64,000 nt of DNA from NCBI GenBank assembly GCA_902784675.1, contig CACZVR010000001.1:62001-126000 (forward strand). Reading direction: 5' to 3'. The position numbers and the translations under genes were made by a program. The DNA comes from an uncultured Bacteroidales bacterium (GTDB taxonomy: Bacteria; Bacteroidota; Bacteroidia; Bacteroidales; Muribaculaceae). Below are positions 8,364 through 16,239 of the stretch, in pieces (position 1 is the first letter of the stretch; the number at the start of each line of letters is the position of its first letter). The notes under the pieces are model-generated. The model was not told the DNA's origin and searched no databases. It worked only from the letters and a program-made list of their open reading frames with translations.

Positions 8364-10283
8364 TTATTTCTTGTCTTCTAATAATTGCAGGATGGCTGTC
8401 TCGAGCGACTTGCCGTCCATGCCGCAACGTTCATACAGCTCGGCAACTGTGCCTTGATGCACAAACTCATCTTGTACACCCAGCATCTTCAGCCGCGTGG
8501 TGGCACCGTTGCGTGTCATCCATTCGGCTACAGCCGAGCCAAAGCCTCCCACCACAGTGCCGTCTTCGATGGTGATGATGCTGTGGTAACGGCTGGTCAC
8601 TTCACGCAGGATGTCTTCATCAATAGGCTTGACAAAGATCATGTCATAGTGGCCCACTTTAATGCCGCGTTCAGCCAGGCTGTTCACGACCTCGATGACC
8701 TCGTTGCCGATGTGACCAATGCTCAACACGGCCACACCTTCGCCCTCACTCATCTTGCGGCCATGGCCCACAGGAAGTGCCTGCATCTCGTTGTGCCAAT
8801 CGGCAATGACTCCTTTGCCACGCGGGTAGCGGATGGCGAACGGCCCCATTCCGTCCAACTGGGCTGTGTACATCAGGTTGCGCAAGTCGTGTTCGTTGAG
8901 TGGCGATGCCACTACCATGCCAGGGATGCAACGCAGATAGGCCAGGTCAAACAGGCCATGATGTGTCACGCCGTCCTCGCCGACGATACCGCCGCGGTCG
9001 ATGCAGAAGGTCACAGGCAGGCCCTGGATAGCGACATCATGGATGATGGAGTCATAGCCGCGCTGCAAGAAGGTGCTGTAAATGGCGCAGTAGGGGTGCA
9101 TGCCGTCCTTGGCAAGACCTCCCGCAAAGGTCACTGCGTGGCCCTCGCTGATGCCCACGTCAAAAGCGCGGCGGGGCATGGCTTCAAGCATCAGCGACAT
9201 GGAAGTGCCGCTGGGCATGGCTGCAGTGATTCCCACGATTTTATCGTTTTTTTCGGCAAGTTCCACAAGCGTCTTTCCGAACACATCCTGATACTTAATG
9301 GGACCGCCTTTGCCGCCCATGGCGCGCTCGCCTGTTTCCTCATCAAACTTGCCAGGTGCATGCCAGGTCGCGGGGTCGGCCTCGGCAGCGGCAAAGCCCT
9401 TGCCCTTGACGGTGCGCACATGCACCAGTTTGGGACCTGTCATGTCTTTTATTTCTCGGAACACTTTGACCAGACGTTTCACGTCATGTCCGTCATACAG
9501 GCCGAAATAGCGGATGTTCAAGCCTTCAAAGATATTCTGTTGGCCCGAGAACAACGACTTCAATGCATTGCTGAAACGCATGATCAGGCCTTTGCGGTTA
9601 TCGTTGATGACATTGTGGCGGCGCAAGAACTGGTAGGTCTTATAGCGCAGCTTATTGTATCGGTGAGACGTGTGCAAGTCGCTCATGTAGGAACTCAAAG
9701 CACCCACATTAGCGTCGATGGCCATGTCATTGTCGTTGAGGACGATAATCAGGTTATTGGGGTTGGTCGTGGCATTGTTGATGCCCTCAAATGCCATGCC
9801 ACCACTGATGCTCGCATCGCCGATAATGGCAACCACCTTGCGGTTTTGATTGTCCTGGAGCTCGGCGGCTATGGCCATACCCAAGGCTGCCGAAATGGAG
9901 TTGGACGCATGGCCTGCCGTGAACGTGTCATATTCGCTCTCTTCGGGGTTCGGAAACCCGCTCAGGCCGTCCAACTTGCGGTTATCGTCAAACTGGTCGC
10001 GACGTCCGGTCAAGATTTTATGAGCGTAGGCTTGGTGGCCCACATCCCACACCAGACGGTCGTCGGGTGTGTTGAAAACATAATGAAGCGCCACGATAAT
10101 CTCAACGGCTCCCATGCTGGATGCGAAGTGCCCCGGATTGCTTGACAGTTCATGTATCATATATTGCCGCAATTCATGGCACACCTGTGGCAATTGGTCA
10201 ATGTCCAATTTCCTCAAGTCCGACGGATAGTCGATTTGTGCCAACAGCGGGCAATTTTCTTTTATATAGGGTTTTGTTGTCAT
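8364..10283 (-). CDS. dxs: 1-deoxy-D-xylulose-5-phosphate synthase
   Basis: First enzyme of the MEP isoprenoid pathway: thiamine diphosphate-dependent condensation of pyruvate with glyceraldehyde 3-phosphate. 639 residues, usual length. Domain I carries NPGHFASSMGAVEI, the His motif VWDVGHQAYAHK and the ThDP/Mg2+ motif GDASISGGMAFEGINNA. The transketolase pyrimidine domain contains VGISEGHAVTFAGGLA, and a C-terminal transketolase domain follows. Its start lies two bases after the stop of a 58-codon membrane-protein gene, and trkA-trkH follow on the same transcript. Confidence 0.98.
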   Translation of the reverse strand: MTTKPYIKENCPLLAQIDYPSDLRKLDIDQLPQVCHELRQYMIHELSSNPGHFASSMGAVEIIVALHYVFNTPDDRLVWDVGHQAYAHKILTGRRDQFDDNRKLDGLSGFPNPEESEYDTFTAGHASNSISAALGMAIAAELQDNQNRKVVAIIGDASISGGMAFEGINNATTNPNNLIIVLNDNDMAIDANVGALSSYMSDLHTSHRYNKLRYKTYQFLRRHNVINDNRKGLIMRFSNALKSLFSGQQNIFEGLNIRYFGLYDGHDVKRLVKVFREIKDMTGPKLVHVRTVKGKGFAAAEADPATWHAPGKFDEETGERAMGGKGGPIKYQDVFGKTLVELAEKNDKIVGITAAMPSGTSMSLMLEAMPRRAFDVGISEGHAVTFAGGLAKDGMHPYCAIYSTFLQRGYDSIIHDVAIQGLPVTFCIDRGGIVGEDGVTHHGLFDLAYLRCIPGMVVASPLNEHDLRNLMYTAQLDGMGPFAIRYPRGKGVIADWHNEMQALPVGHGRKMSEGEGVAVLSIGHIGNEVIEVVNSLAERGIKVGHYDMIFVKPIDEDILREVTSRYHSIITIEDGTVVGGFGSAVAEWMTRNGATTRLKMLGVQDEFVHQGTVAELYERCGMDGKSLETAILQLLEDKK

Positions 10284-10285
10284 GG

Positions 10286-10462
10286 TCAGTCTTTCTTTCT
10301 CACATACTTTTTGTAGAGTGGGACAAACACGATGATGCCCGACGCCACGATGGTGAAAAGCACCATGAAGTCGATTCTAGCAGCCCTTGTCATTAGCAGC
10401 CAGCATAATCCCAGCCACAAGAGCAGAATGCACACAAATCTGATGATATTGTTTGTTGTCAT
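10286..10462 (-). CDS. Small two-helix membrane protein leading the dxs-trkA-trkH operon
   Basis: A 58-residue frame. It has two hydrophobic helices, about residues 5-24 (IIRFVCILLLWLGLCWLLM) and 32-50 (DFMVLFTIVASGIIVFVPLY), and ends in the basic tail KKYVRKKD. Positive-inside reasoning puts the tail in the cytoplasm. The stop lies two bases before the dxs ATG. A near-consensus promoter (TTTTG-N19-TATCTTTG) lies just upstream of its own ATG, so it is the first gene of the transcript. Function unknown; its place in the operon suggests a membrane or K+ transport link, which is inference only. Confidence 0.7.
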   Translation of the reverse strand: MTTNNIIRFVCILLLWLGLCWLLMTRAARIDFMVLFTIVASGIIVFVPLYKKYVRKKD

Positions 10463-10488
10463 GACATCGTTTGCATTTGTCTAATCTG

Positions 10489-10518
10489 CAAAGATAGTGC
10501 AAGCCGAATACAAAACAA
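10489..10518 (-). promoter_or_regulatory. Promoter of the small membrane protein-dxs-trkA-trkH operon
   Basis: -7 element TATCTTTG at 10489-10496 and a TTG (within TTTTG) at 10516-10518, 19 bases apart, on the minus strand. A second TATCTTTG at 10565-10572 lacks a partner element. Confidence 0.8.
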
Positions 10519-10650
10519 AATTTATTTTTGATTTGTTGAGGCGTAGCCTATCTTCGCCGCCAGGCAAAGATAATCATTATTTGTGAAACATCACTCTAGA
10601 ATCTATTTTTTCCATGATTTTAGACATTCATGTAAAATGATATCATCAAA

Positions 10651-10676
10651 AACGGGACCCACAGTGGGGTCCCGTT
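10651..10676 (-). terminator. Terminator after the first C10 peptidase gene
   Basis: Perfect 10-bp stem (aacgggaccc / gggtcccgtt) with a 6-base loop. On the minus strand it runs into a T5 run. Confidence 0.9.
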
Positions 10677-10704
10677 CTAGATGCATTTCAGGTTGTTGGT
10701 TTGT

Positions 10705-12123
10705 TTACCACTGCTCAGTGAGCAGGAAGTTGATCAGGGCGGTCAAGTCGTCCATGTCTACGGATGTGTCGGTCTCGTTGTTGCATGCAGCTGCATTTGC
10801 AGTATTGATGGTATTGCTGTCATCCAGCAGATAGTTGATCAACGCTGTAAGGTCATCCATGTCAACACCGCCAATACCGTTCACATTACCGCGCTCAACG
10901 CTGGGTTGAGGATCGTCACCGGGGATCACATAGCCCTCATAGGGGAACACGTCAACGACCATCTCGTTGCTGCTTCCATTGAAATTCCAGGTCTCGCCAT
11001 TGGGATACACGGTGAAAGCGCCATACTCGAACCAGCCGTTATATACCTCGTTCCAGCCCCAGTTCATGTGGAACTTGCCGTCGGCATCCACACCGTCAAG
11101 CACCCATGCGTGACCGTCAAGAAAATCAACATTGTGGTAGGGGATAGGATGTCCTTCCTCAAGTTCGGCATGAATAAGGTCGATCCATTCCTCATCAGTG
11201 TACCTGTTGCTGTTGTCGCAGTAATATGATGGCCAGATGCCGATGAGTTTTAAATCACTGTTGTAGCCCATTGTCTTGAAGGCTTCACGCTGATCCTGAG
11301 AGTAGGATCCGCTACCACTTGGGCTACCATATTTTGTTTTACATGCCTGACCGCAATAAAGACACAGTTTAGCGACTGCATCGGCTTGCTCATCGGTGAA
11401 TGTGCCGGGTGCATAAGCGTTCTGTTCAGGATAATAGATGGTATAGGCGTCAAGCATCTTGTCAAATTCAAACGTGGTTGCGGGCAAGGCTGGCATGGTA
11501 CCCACACTGCTGTTGTATATGTAGTGCGATTCGACACCATTGCACTCAGCATATTTCCAATAGTACATGACTTGAGCCATGGCGAGGGGACCACATCCCA
11601 CCGAAGCATGCTCACCACTTACAATGGGAATCATGCGGTTGAAAGGATTGCCTTGTCCCCAAGTGCTCTTCAACATGGGTTCAACGACTGTTGAGCGTTT
11701 AGCAGTCTTGACGGGAACCACTTGACCCTTATAGCTCTGCATTTCCTGAATCTGATTCTTATACAGGTTCAGATAGTCCTTCATGCTGCCGGGCAGGTTG
11801 TTCATGTCGATATTGCCCTTGTCGCCATAAGCAAGTACCTGCTTGGCCAAGTCGTCACCGGCAACGATCACCCAACCGCGACCACCAGTGATGTTGAACA
11901 CATAGTAAGCATTGCCGCTCACCGATGATGCCTCGGTGTATGCGAGCTTGATGTCTGCGCTGGCGGGAGCCAACATCTTGCCCTGTTGGGCATACTTCTG
12001 CTTGATGAACTTGTTGGCTGTTGTCTTAGCGGTGTTAGCGTCAACATTTGCCGCTTGGGCATTGAATGACACTACTGCCAATGCAGCCACGAGGCCACAT
12101 TTCAAGAGTTGTTTCATCTTCAT
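10705..12123 (-). CDS. Secreted C10 (streptopain-like) cysteine peptidase with dockerin-like tail, copy 1
   Basis: 472 residues. Signal peptide about 1-24 (cleavage near NAQAA). The propeptide, about 25-140, contains AYYVFNI and VIVAGDD, as in SpeB-type zymogens. In the catalytic domain Cys177 lies in VGCGPLAMAQVMYYW and His338 in DGHAWVLDGVDADG, followed by HMNWGW. The C-terminus (about 410-470) holds two dockerin type I-like repeats with the phrase VDMDDLTALIN. Known C10 members degrade host proteins; the substrate here is unknown. It is the last of three tandem paralogues. TATTTTTG promoter upstream and strong terminator downstream make it a single-gene unit. Confidence 0.93.
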   Translation of the reverse strand: MKMKQLLKCGLVAALAVVSFNAQAANVDANTAKTTANKFIKQKYAQQGKMLAPASADIKLAYTEASSVSGNAYYVFNITGGRGWVIVAGDDLAKQVLAYGDKGNIDMNNLPGSMKDYLNLYKNQIQEMQSYKGQVVPVKTAKRSTVVEPMLKSTWGQGNPFNRMIPIVSGEHASVGCGPLAMAQVMYYWKYAECNGVESHYIYNSSVGTMPALPATTFEFDKMLDAYTIYYPEQNAYAPGTFTDEQADAVAKLCLYCGQACKTKYGSPSGSGSYSQDQREAFKTMGYNSDLKLIGIWPSYYCDNSNRYTDEEWIDLIHAELEEGHPIPYHNVDFLDGHAWVLDGVDADGKFHMNWGWNEVYNGWFEYGAFTVYPNGETWNFNGSSNEMVVDVFPYEGYVIPGDDPQPSVERGNVNGIGGVDMDDLTALINYLLDDSNTINTANAAACNNETDTSVDMDDLTALINFLLTEQW

Positions 12124-12172
12124 AACTAAAGTTTATTGAAATTAAGGTTAAAAAAGGTGTTAAATGACGCCG

Positions 12173-12180
12173 CAAAAATA
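12173..12180 (-). promoter_or_regulatory. Promoter -7 element, C10 peptidase copy 1
   Basis: TATTTTTG on the minus strand within tatatttttgcggcgt. The same TATTTTTG occurs before copies 2 and 3; no -33 TTG is evident in any of the three. Confidence 0.65.
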
Positions 12181-12250
12181 TACATAATGTAGCAATTATG
12201 AAAGATTTGCCTGAAGAAATAGTCAATTATTTTAAGAACAATTTATAAGA

Positions 12251-12281
12251 AAGGCGAGGATACTAATAGTACCCCCGCCTT
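12251..12281 (-). terminator. Terminator after C10 peptidase copy 2
   Basis: 13-base arms 12251-12263/12269-12281 with two mismatches; a T-rich tract follows on the minus strand. Confidence 0.75.
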
Positions 12282-12307
12282 AATTTAATCAATTGACATG
12301 TTGCCGA

Positions 12308-13729
12308 TTACCACTCTCCGTTGAGCAGGAAGTTGATCAAAGCAGTCAAATCGTCCATGTCCACCGTGGTGTCGGTCTCGTTGTTGCAGGCTGCTGCGTT
12401 AGCTGTGTTGATGGTGTAGGATTCGTCCAGCAGATAGTTGATCAGGGCGGTCAAGTCGTCCATGTCAACACCGCCAACACCATTCACGTCGCCACGCACA
12501 ACATCGCTGGTAGGAGCGTTGGGTGATACATAACCCTCGTAGGGGTACAGGTCGATGACCATGCACAAGAAGCCATCATTAAGTTCGAGCTCTTGTCCAA
12601 GAATAACAGGGTTGAATGCGCCAAAAGCATAATAACCGTCAGCATATCCATAGAAACCCCAGTTGCAGTGATAAAGACCTTCGGCATCAACACCGTCAAT
12701 GATATAGGCATGACCGTCGGTGCCACCCTCTGAGGAGTAGGGGATGGGGTGGCCGGCCTCGAGCTGTTCATTGATGAGTGCGATCCACTCCTCGTCGGTG
12801 TAATCCCAAGTATTCCAAGTCTCACGAGCGGGCCAATACTCAATGCAAACGAGTTTCATGTCTTCGGCATAACCCATCTTCAAGAAACCGTTCTTTTGCT
12901 TCAACACGTTAGAACCGCTACCTTGACCGCCACTGCTGAAGTTCACGTTGCAAGACTGAGAAGCGTAACGGCACAACTTGGCAACCTCGTCTTTGTTCTC
13001 TTGCGTTACACCAGGAGCCCATGCCAAGCCACCGCTTTCAGTGAGTCTGGTATATTCGTCAAGAATCAGGTCCCAGTTAAAAGTGGTTGCACCTAATGCG
13101 GGTACCATAGAGTGGGTGTATTCATTCATATAACTGGGAAGACCGTTGATGCTTTTGGGATACTCCCAGTAATTCAGAATCTGTGCCATGGCAAGGCCGG
13201 CGCAACCCACGGGGCATGCTGAGCCATTTTGAGTCGGGCACTGGGCGCAGAACAGGTAATCTTGACCCCAGTTAGATTTAATCAGCGGTTCAACGACTTT
13301 ACCGTTCCTTGTTGCTTTCTTGGTAACGAACTCGCCTTTGTAGCTCTGCACCTTTTCGATTTGGGTTTTGAAACGATCTAGAACGTTCTTGGTGTTGCTG
13401 GGAATGTTGTTCATATCAAGACTGCCGTGGTCGCTGTAGGCCAGCACCTGGTTAGCACGATCGTCACCAGCGATGATGACCCAACCGCCACCAGTGATGT
13501 TGAACACATAGTATGCATTGCCGCTCACGCTCGACGCTTCGGTGTGTGTGAGTTTGATGTCGGCAGTGGCAGGTGTCATCATTTTGCCAGGGGTAGCAAC
13601 AAATTTCTGTTTCAAGAAACTGTTGGCTGCTGCTTTTGCTGCGTTAGCATCAACGGGGTTTGCCATGGCATTTAATGACACAGCGGCAAATGCCGCCATG
13701 AGGCTGCATTTTAAGAATTGTTTAATCAT
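12308..13729 (-). CDS. Secreted C10 (streptopain-like) cysteine peptidase with dockerin-like tail, copy 2
   Basis: 473 residues, the closest paralogue of copy 1: both have PxxADIKLxxTEASSVSGNAYYVFNITGG in the propeptide and almost identical tails. Signal peptide about 1-23. Catalytic Cys176 in VGCAGLAMAQILNYW and His340 in DGHAYIIDGVDAEG. Extra Cys residues just before the catalytic Cys (residues 161, 164 and 172) differ from copy 1 and could form a disulfide. Two dockerin-like repeats close the protein. It lies 185 bases upstream of copy 1, separated by a terminator and a new promoter, so each copy can be expressed independently. Confidence 0.93.
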   Translation of the reverse strand: MIKQFLKCSLMAAFAAVSLNAMANPVDANAAKAAANSFLKQKFVATPGKMMTPATADIKLTHTEASSVSGNAYYVFNITGGGWVIIAGDDRANQVLAYSDHGSLDMNNIPSNTKNVLDRFKTQIEKVQSYKGEFVTKKATRNGKVVEPLIKSNWGQDYLFCAQCPTQNGSACPVGCAGLAMAQILNYWEYPKSINGLPSYMNEYTHSMVPALGATTFNWDLILDEYTRLTESGGLAWAPGVTQENKDEVAKLCRYASQSCNVNFSSGGQGSGSNVLKQKNGFLKMGYAEDMKLVCIEYWPARETWNTWDYTDEEWIALINEQLEAGHPIPYSSEGGTDGHAYIIDGVDAEGLYHCNWGFYGYADGYYAFGAFNPVILGQELELNDGFLCMVIDLYPYEGYVSPNAPTSDVVRGDVNGVGGVDMDDLTALINYLLDESYTINTANAAACNNETDTTVDMDDLTALINFLLNGEW

Positions 13730-13780
13730 AATAAATCAATTTGGATGGTTAGTAAAAGATTAATCTGTTAATTTTCAACG

Positions 13781-13788
13781 CAAAAATA
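13781..13788 (-). promoter_or_regulatory. Promoter -7 element, C10 peptidase copy 2
   Basis: TATTTTTG on the minus strand, 52 bases before the ATG; surrounding bases match those before copy 1. Confidence 0.65.
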
Positions 13789-13871
13789 TACATTATTTTT
13801 CTAGTAAGTATGATTTAGAACGTGAAAAAATGTGAATGCGATTATTTTGTGTGCTTTCATATAGAAAACAA

Positions 13872-13893
13872 GGCAGAGCACAAGTGCCCTGCC
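13872..13893 (-). terminator. Terminator after C10 peptidase copy 3
   Basis: 10-base arms ggcagagcac/gtgccctgcc with one mismatch, followed on the minus strand by a T-rich tract. Confidence 0.7.
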
Positions 13894-13916
13894 TCAGTAA
13901 TTGTTTGTTCAGGTAC

Positions 13917-15302
13917 TTAATTCGTCCAGTTATTGGTGAGCAAGTAGTTGATCAATTCGGTCAAGTCGTCCATGTTGACACCATTGGCTTGATCACAATC
14001 GGCGTTAGCCTCATTGATGGTGTAGGTATTGTCCAACAGATAGTTGATCAGGGCCGTGAGGTCGTCCATGTTGACAGTTCCGTCGCCGTCAACATCTCCG
14101 CGGATAACGGTCACGGGAGGTGTCCATCCCTCGGGCGGCTGAATGCCGATGATCATCTGATGGCCTGAATTGAACTGGAGATAGTCACCGTCACGATGGT
14201 ACATGTTCAATGCGGTGGACAGATACCAGCCGTCACAGGTGCCGTACCAACCATAGTTGAAGTGGAAATAGTTGTTGCTGTTGTAACCGTCACAGATGAA
14301 GGCGTGACCACCAGCACTGGGGTCGCTAGCTGAGTAAAGAATGGGGCGACCGGCATCAAGCTCTGTCTTAATCCTGGCTTCCCATTGCGATGATGAACCG
14401 CTTCTCTGCACTAGTTGTGCGGTGTTTCTGAAGCCGAAATTAAGCATAGCATCCAACTGATCCCATGTGTAAGCGCCGCTGCCTTCGGGATCGTAGTCCA
14501 TCTCTACTGCCTGTCCGCAATAGCGACCCAATTTGGCGACCTCTTGGGCTTGAGCGTCAGTATAAGTGTCCTGAACGAGCGTACTGGTGTTGTAATCCCA
14601 GTGGCAATAGGACAACAACATCTTGTTATAATCAAATGTGGTGGCGGGCAACGCATCTACAGTTAATGCATCATCATTCCACCACCCCCATCCGGTAGAA
14701 TAACCAGCGATGGCGTTGCTTCCTTCGGGATATTTCCAGTAGTACATCACCTGGGCCATTGCTGTTGCAACGCAGCCTACAACGCAGTACTCGCCGTTTT
14801 TCATGGGGCACTGCCAGTCATAGGGTTCTTCTTGTCCCCATGTGGTCTGAATCAGTGGGTCAACCCCACGCGCGCCGGCTTGTTGTAATGCATGCACAAG
14901 GTCATCTTCGGCATAGGTCAGCAAGAACTCCATCTCGTTCTTGTAACCGTTGAGCAAACCTTGCAAGCCATAGGGCAGTTTGTTGAAATCCAGATGTCCC
15001 TTGTCGCTGTATCCCAACACCTCGGGGGCACGATCTTCACCAGCAATGATGATGAAACCGCCACCCTGGACATTAAATGCATAGTAGTCGTTAGCTCCTT
15101 TGACGGCCTTAGATGACTCGGCATGTACGAGTTTCAGGTCGGACATTGTCGGCGTGTTGATTTGGCTGGTTGCACGTTGTTTGATGAATCTGTTGGCGGC
15201 ATTGCGAGCCTGTGTGAGGCTGACGTTGCCTGCGCTGGCTTGGAGCGATACCATCGTGAGTGAGGCCAGCAGCAATGAACTCATTAATTTCTTGATGTTC
15301 AT
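13917..15302 (-). CDS. Secreted C10 (streptopain-like) cysteine peptidase with dockerin-like tail, copy 3
   Basis: 461 residues, the most divergent of the three. Signal peptide about 1-24. The propeptide keeps YYAFNVQGGGFIIIAGED. Catalytic Cys177 in VVGCVATAMAQVMYYWKYP, the textbook C10 motif, and His333 in GGHAFICDGYN, then FHFNYGW. The tail has two calcium-loop repeats (GDVDGDGTVNMDDLTALIN and GVNMDDLTELIN). The shorter second loop differs from copies 1 and 2. Divergence among the copies suggests an old duplication followed by a more recent one. Confidence 0.93.
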   Translation of the reverse strand: MNIKKLMSSLLLASLTMVSLQASAGNVSLTQARNAANRFIKQRATSQINTPTMSDLKLVHAESSKAVKGANDYYAFNVQGGGFIIIAGEDRAPEVLGYSDKGHLDFNKLPYGLQGLLNGYKNEMEFLLTYAEDDLVHALQQAGARGVDPLIQTTWGQEEPYDWQCPMKNGEYCVVGCVATAMAQVMYYWKYPEGSNAIAGYSTGWGWWNDDALTVDALPATTFDYNKMLLSYCHWDYNTSTLVQDTYTDAQAQEVAKLGRYCGQAVEMDYDPEGSGAYTWDQLDAMLNFGFRNTAQLVQRSGSSSQWEARIKTELDAGRPILYSASDPSAGGHAFICDGYNSNNYFHFNYGWYGTCDGWYLSTALNMYHRDGDYLQFNSGHQMIIGIQPPEGWTPPVTVIRGDVDGDGTVNMDDLTALINYLLDNTYTINEANADCDQANGVNMDDLTELINYLLTNNWTN

Positions 15303-15407
15303 AAGGCGGATTAAAAGATTAATTGATGAATAGATAAGTATTTGTTAGTCATTAAAATATGTGGCTATTAATTCTGATAGTCAAAAACTGAGATTATTAT
15401 TTGACGC

Positions 15408-15415
15408 CAAAAATA
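15408..15415 (-). promoter_or_regulatory. Promoter -7 element, C10 peptidase copy 3
   Basis: TATTTTTG on the minus strand, about 105 bases before the ATG. Confidence 0.6.
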
Positions 15416-15546
15416 GTAATTATTTTTATAAGTACATTTTATTTTGAGCAGAAAAATTCACTTCGTAATAAAAAATCACGTCAAATGGCCAATCGTTTAA
15501 AATCGCTATTGAAATAAATAGCCATATCAAAAATTCAAATTCATTG

Positions 15547-15554
15547 TATATTTG
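15547..15554 (+). promoter_or_regulatory. Promoter -7 element of the flavodoxin-like lipoprotein
   Basis: TATATTTG, 31 bases before the ATG at 15586. The longer open frame starting at a TTG (15544) begins in front of this element and cannot be the translated start. Confidence 0.7.
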
Positions 15555-15585
15555 CAACTGTGTTATTTCAAAAATAAGTGTACTT

Positions 15586-16152
15586 ATGAAAATCAAGAAA
15601 TTGTTTTTAATTATGGCTTGCTGCTTGCCGTTATGTGTGTTGGCGGCCTGTCAACCTAAAAATCAAACTAGTATGAACGATAACAACAAGACATTGGTTG
15701 CCTACTTCAGTGCAACTGGCACCACGATGGAAGCCGCCACAAAGCTTGCCAAGGTGGCAAACGCCGACCTGCATGAAATCGTGCCTGAAACCCGTTACAC
15801 GCCTGCCGGCTTGAACTGGCAGGATAAAACCAGCCGCAGCAGTGTCGAGATGGCCGACAAGAGCAGCCGTCCTGCCATTGCTAACAAAGTGGAGAACATT
15901 GAGCAGTATGATACTATCTTTGTGGGTTTCCCTATCTGGTGGTACATCGCACCGACCATTGTCAATACTTTTCTGGAGCAGTATGACTTGAACGGTAAAA
16001 CCATCGTGCCGTTCTTCACTTCGGGCGGCAGTGAGGCTGGCGAGACTTTGCAATATCTCAAGCCATCAGCGCCCGGTGCCAATTTCGTGGCACCCAAGAA
16101 CCTCACCCGTATGGACGAGGCTCAGATGAAGGCCTGGTTGGAGAGCTTGTGA
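15586..16152 (+). CDS. Flavodoxin-like lipoprotein
   Basis: 188 residues. Lipoprotein signal with lipobox LAAC at residues 19-22, so it should be anchored to a membrane outside the cytoplasm. The rest is a flavodoxin-type fold: first strand and FMN phosphate loop in LVAYFSATGTTMEAA, then YDTIFVGFPIWWYIAPT (second FMN loop with Trp pair) and VPFFTSGGSEAGETL. Similar proteins are annotated as flavodoxin_4 family. The redox partner is unknown. Gene stands alone, with a bidirectional terminator after it. Confidence 0.88.
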   Translation: MKIKKLFLIMACCLPLCVLAACQPKNQTSMNDNNKTLVAYFSATGTTMEAATKLAKVANADLHEIVPETRYTPAGLNWQDKTSRSSVEMADKSSRPAIANKVENIEQYDTIFVGFPIWWYIAPTIVNTFLEQYDLNGKTIVPFFTSGGSEAGETLQYLKPSAPGANFVAPKNLTRMDEAQMKAWLESL

Positions 16153-16171
16153 TTTTGAGAGATTGAATGAA

Positions 16172-16205
16172 CGATTGCCACCGCGCCCTCACGCGGTGGC
16201 AATCG
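16172..16205. terminator. Bidirectional terminator
   Basis: Perfect 14-bp stem (16172-16185/16192-16205), 6-base loop, between convergent genes. Confidence 0.88.
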
Positions 16206-16239
16206 TTTAATATTATGATGCAATTGATTGAAAAAGCAT

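Noticed and set aside
8385..10145. A 586-codon open frame on the plus strand
   Set aside because: It is the exact antisense of dxs, has no signal, motif or promoter, and reflects codon bias of dxs.
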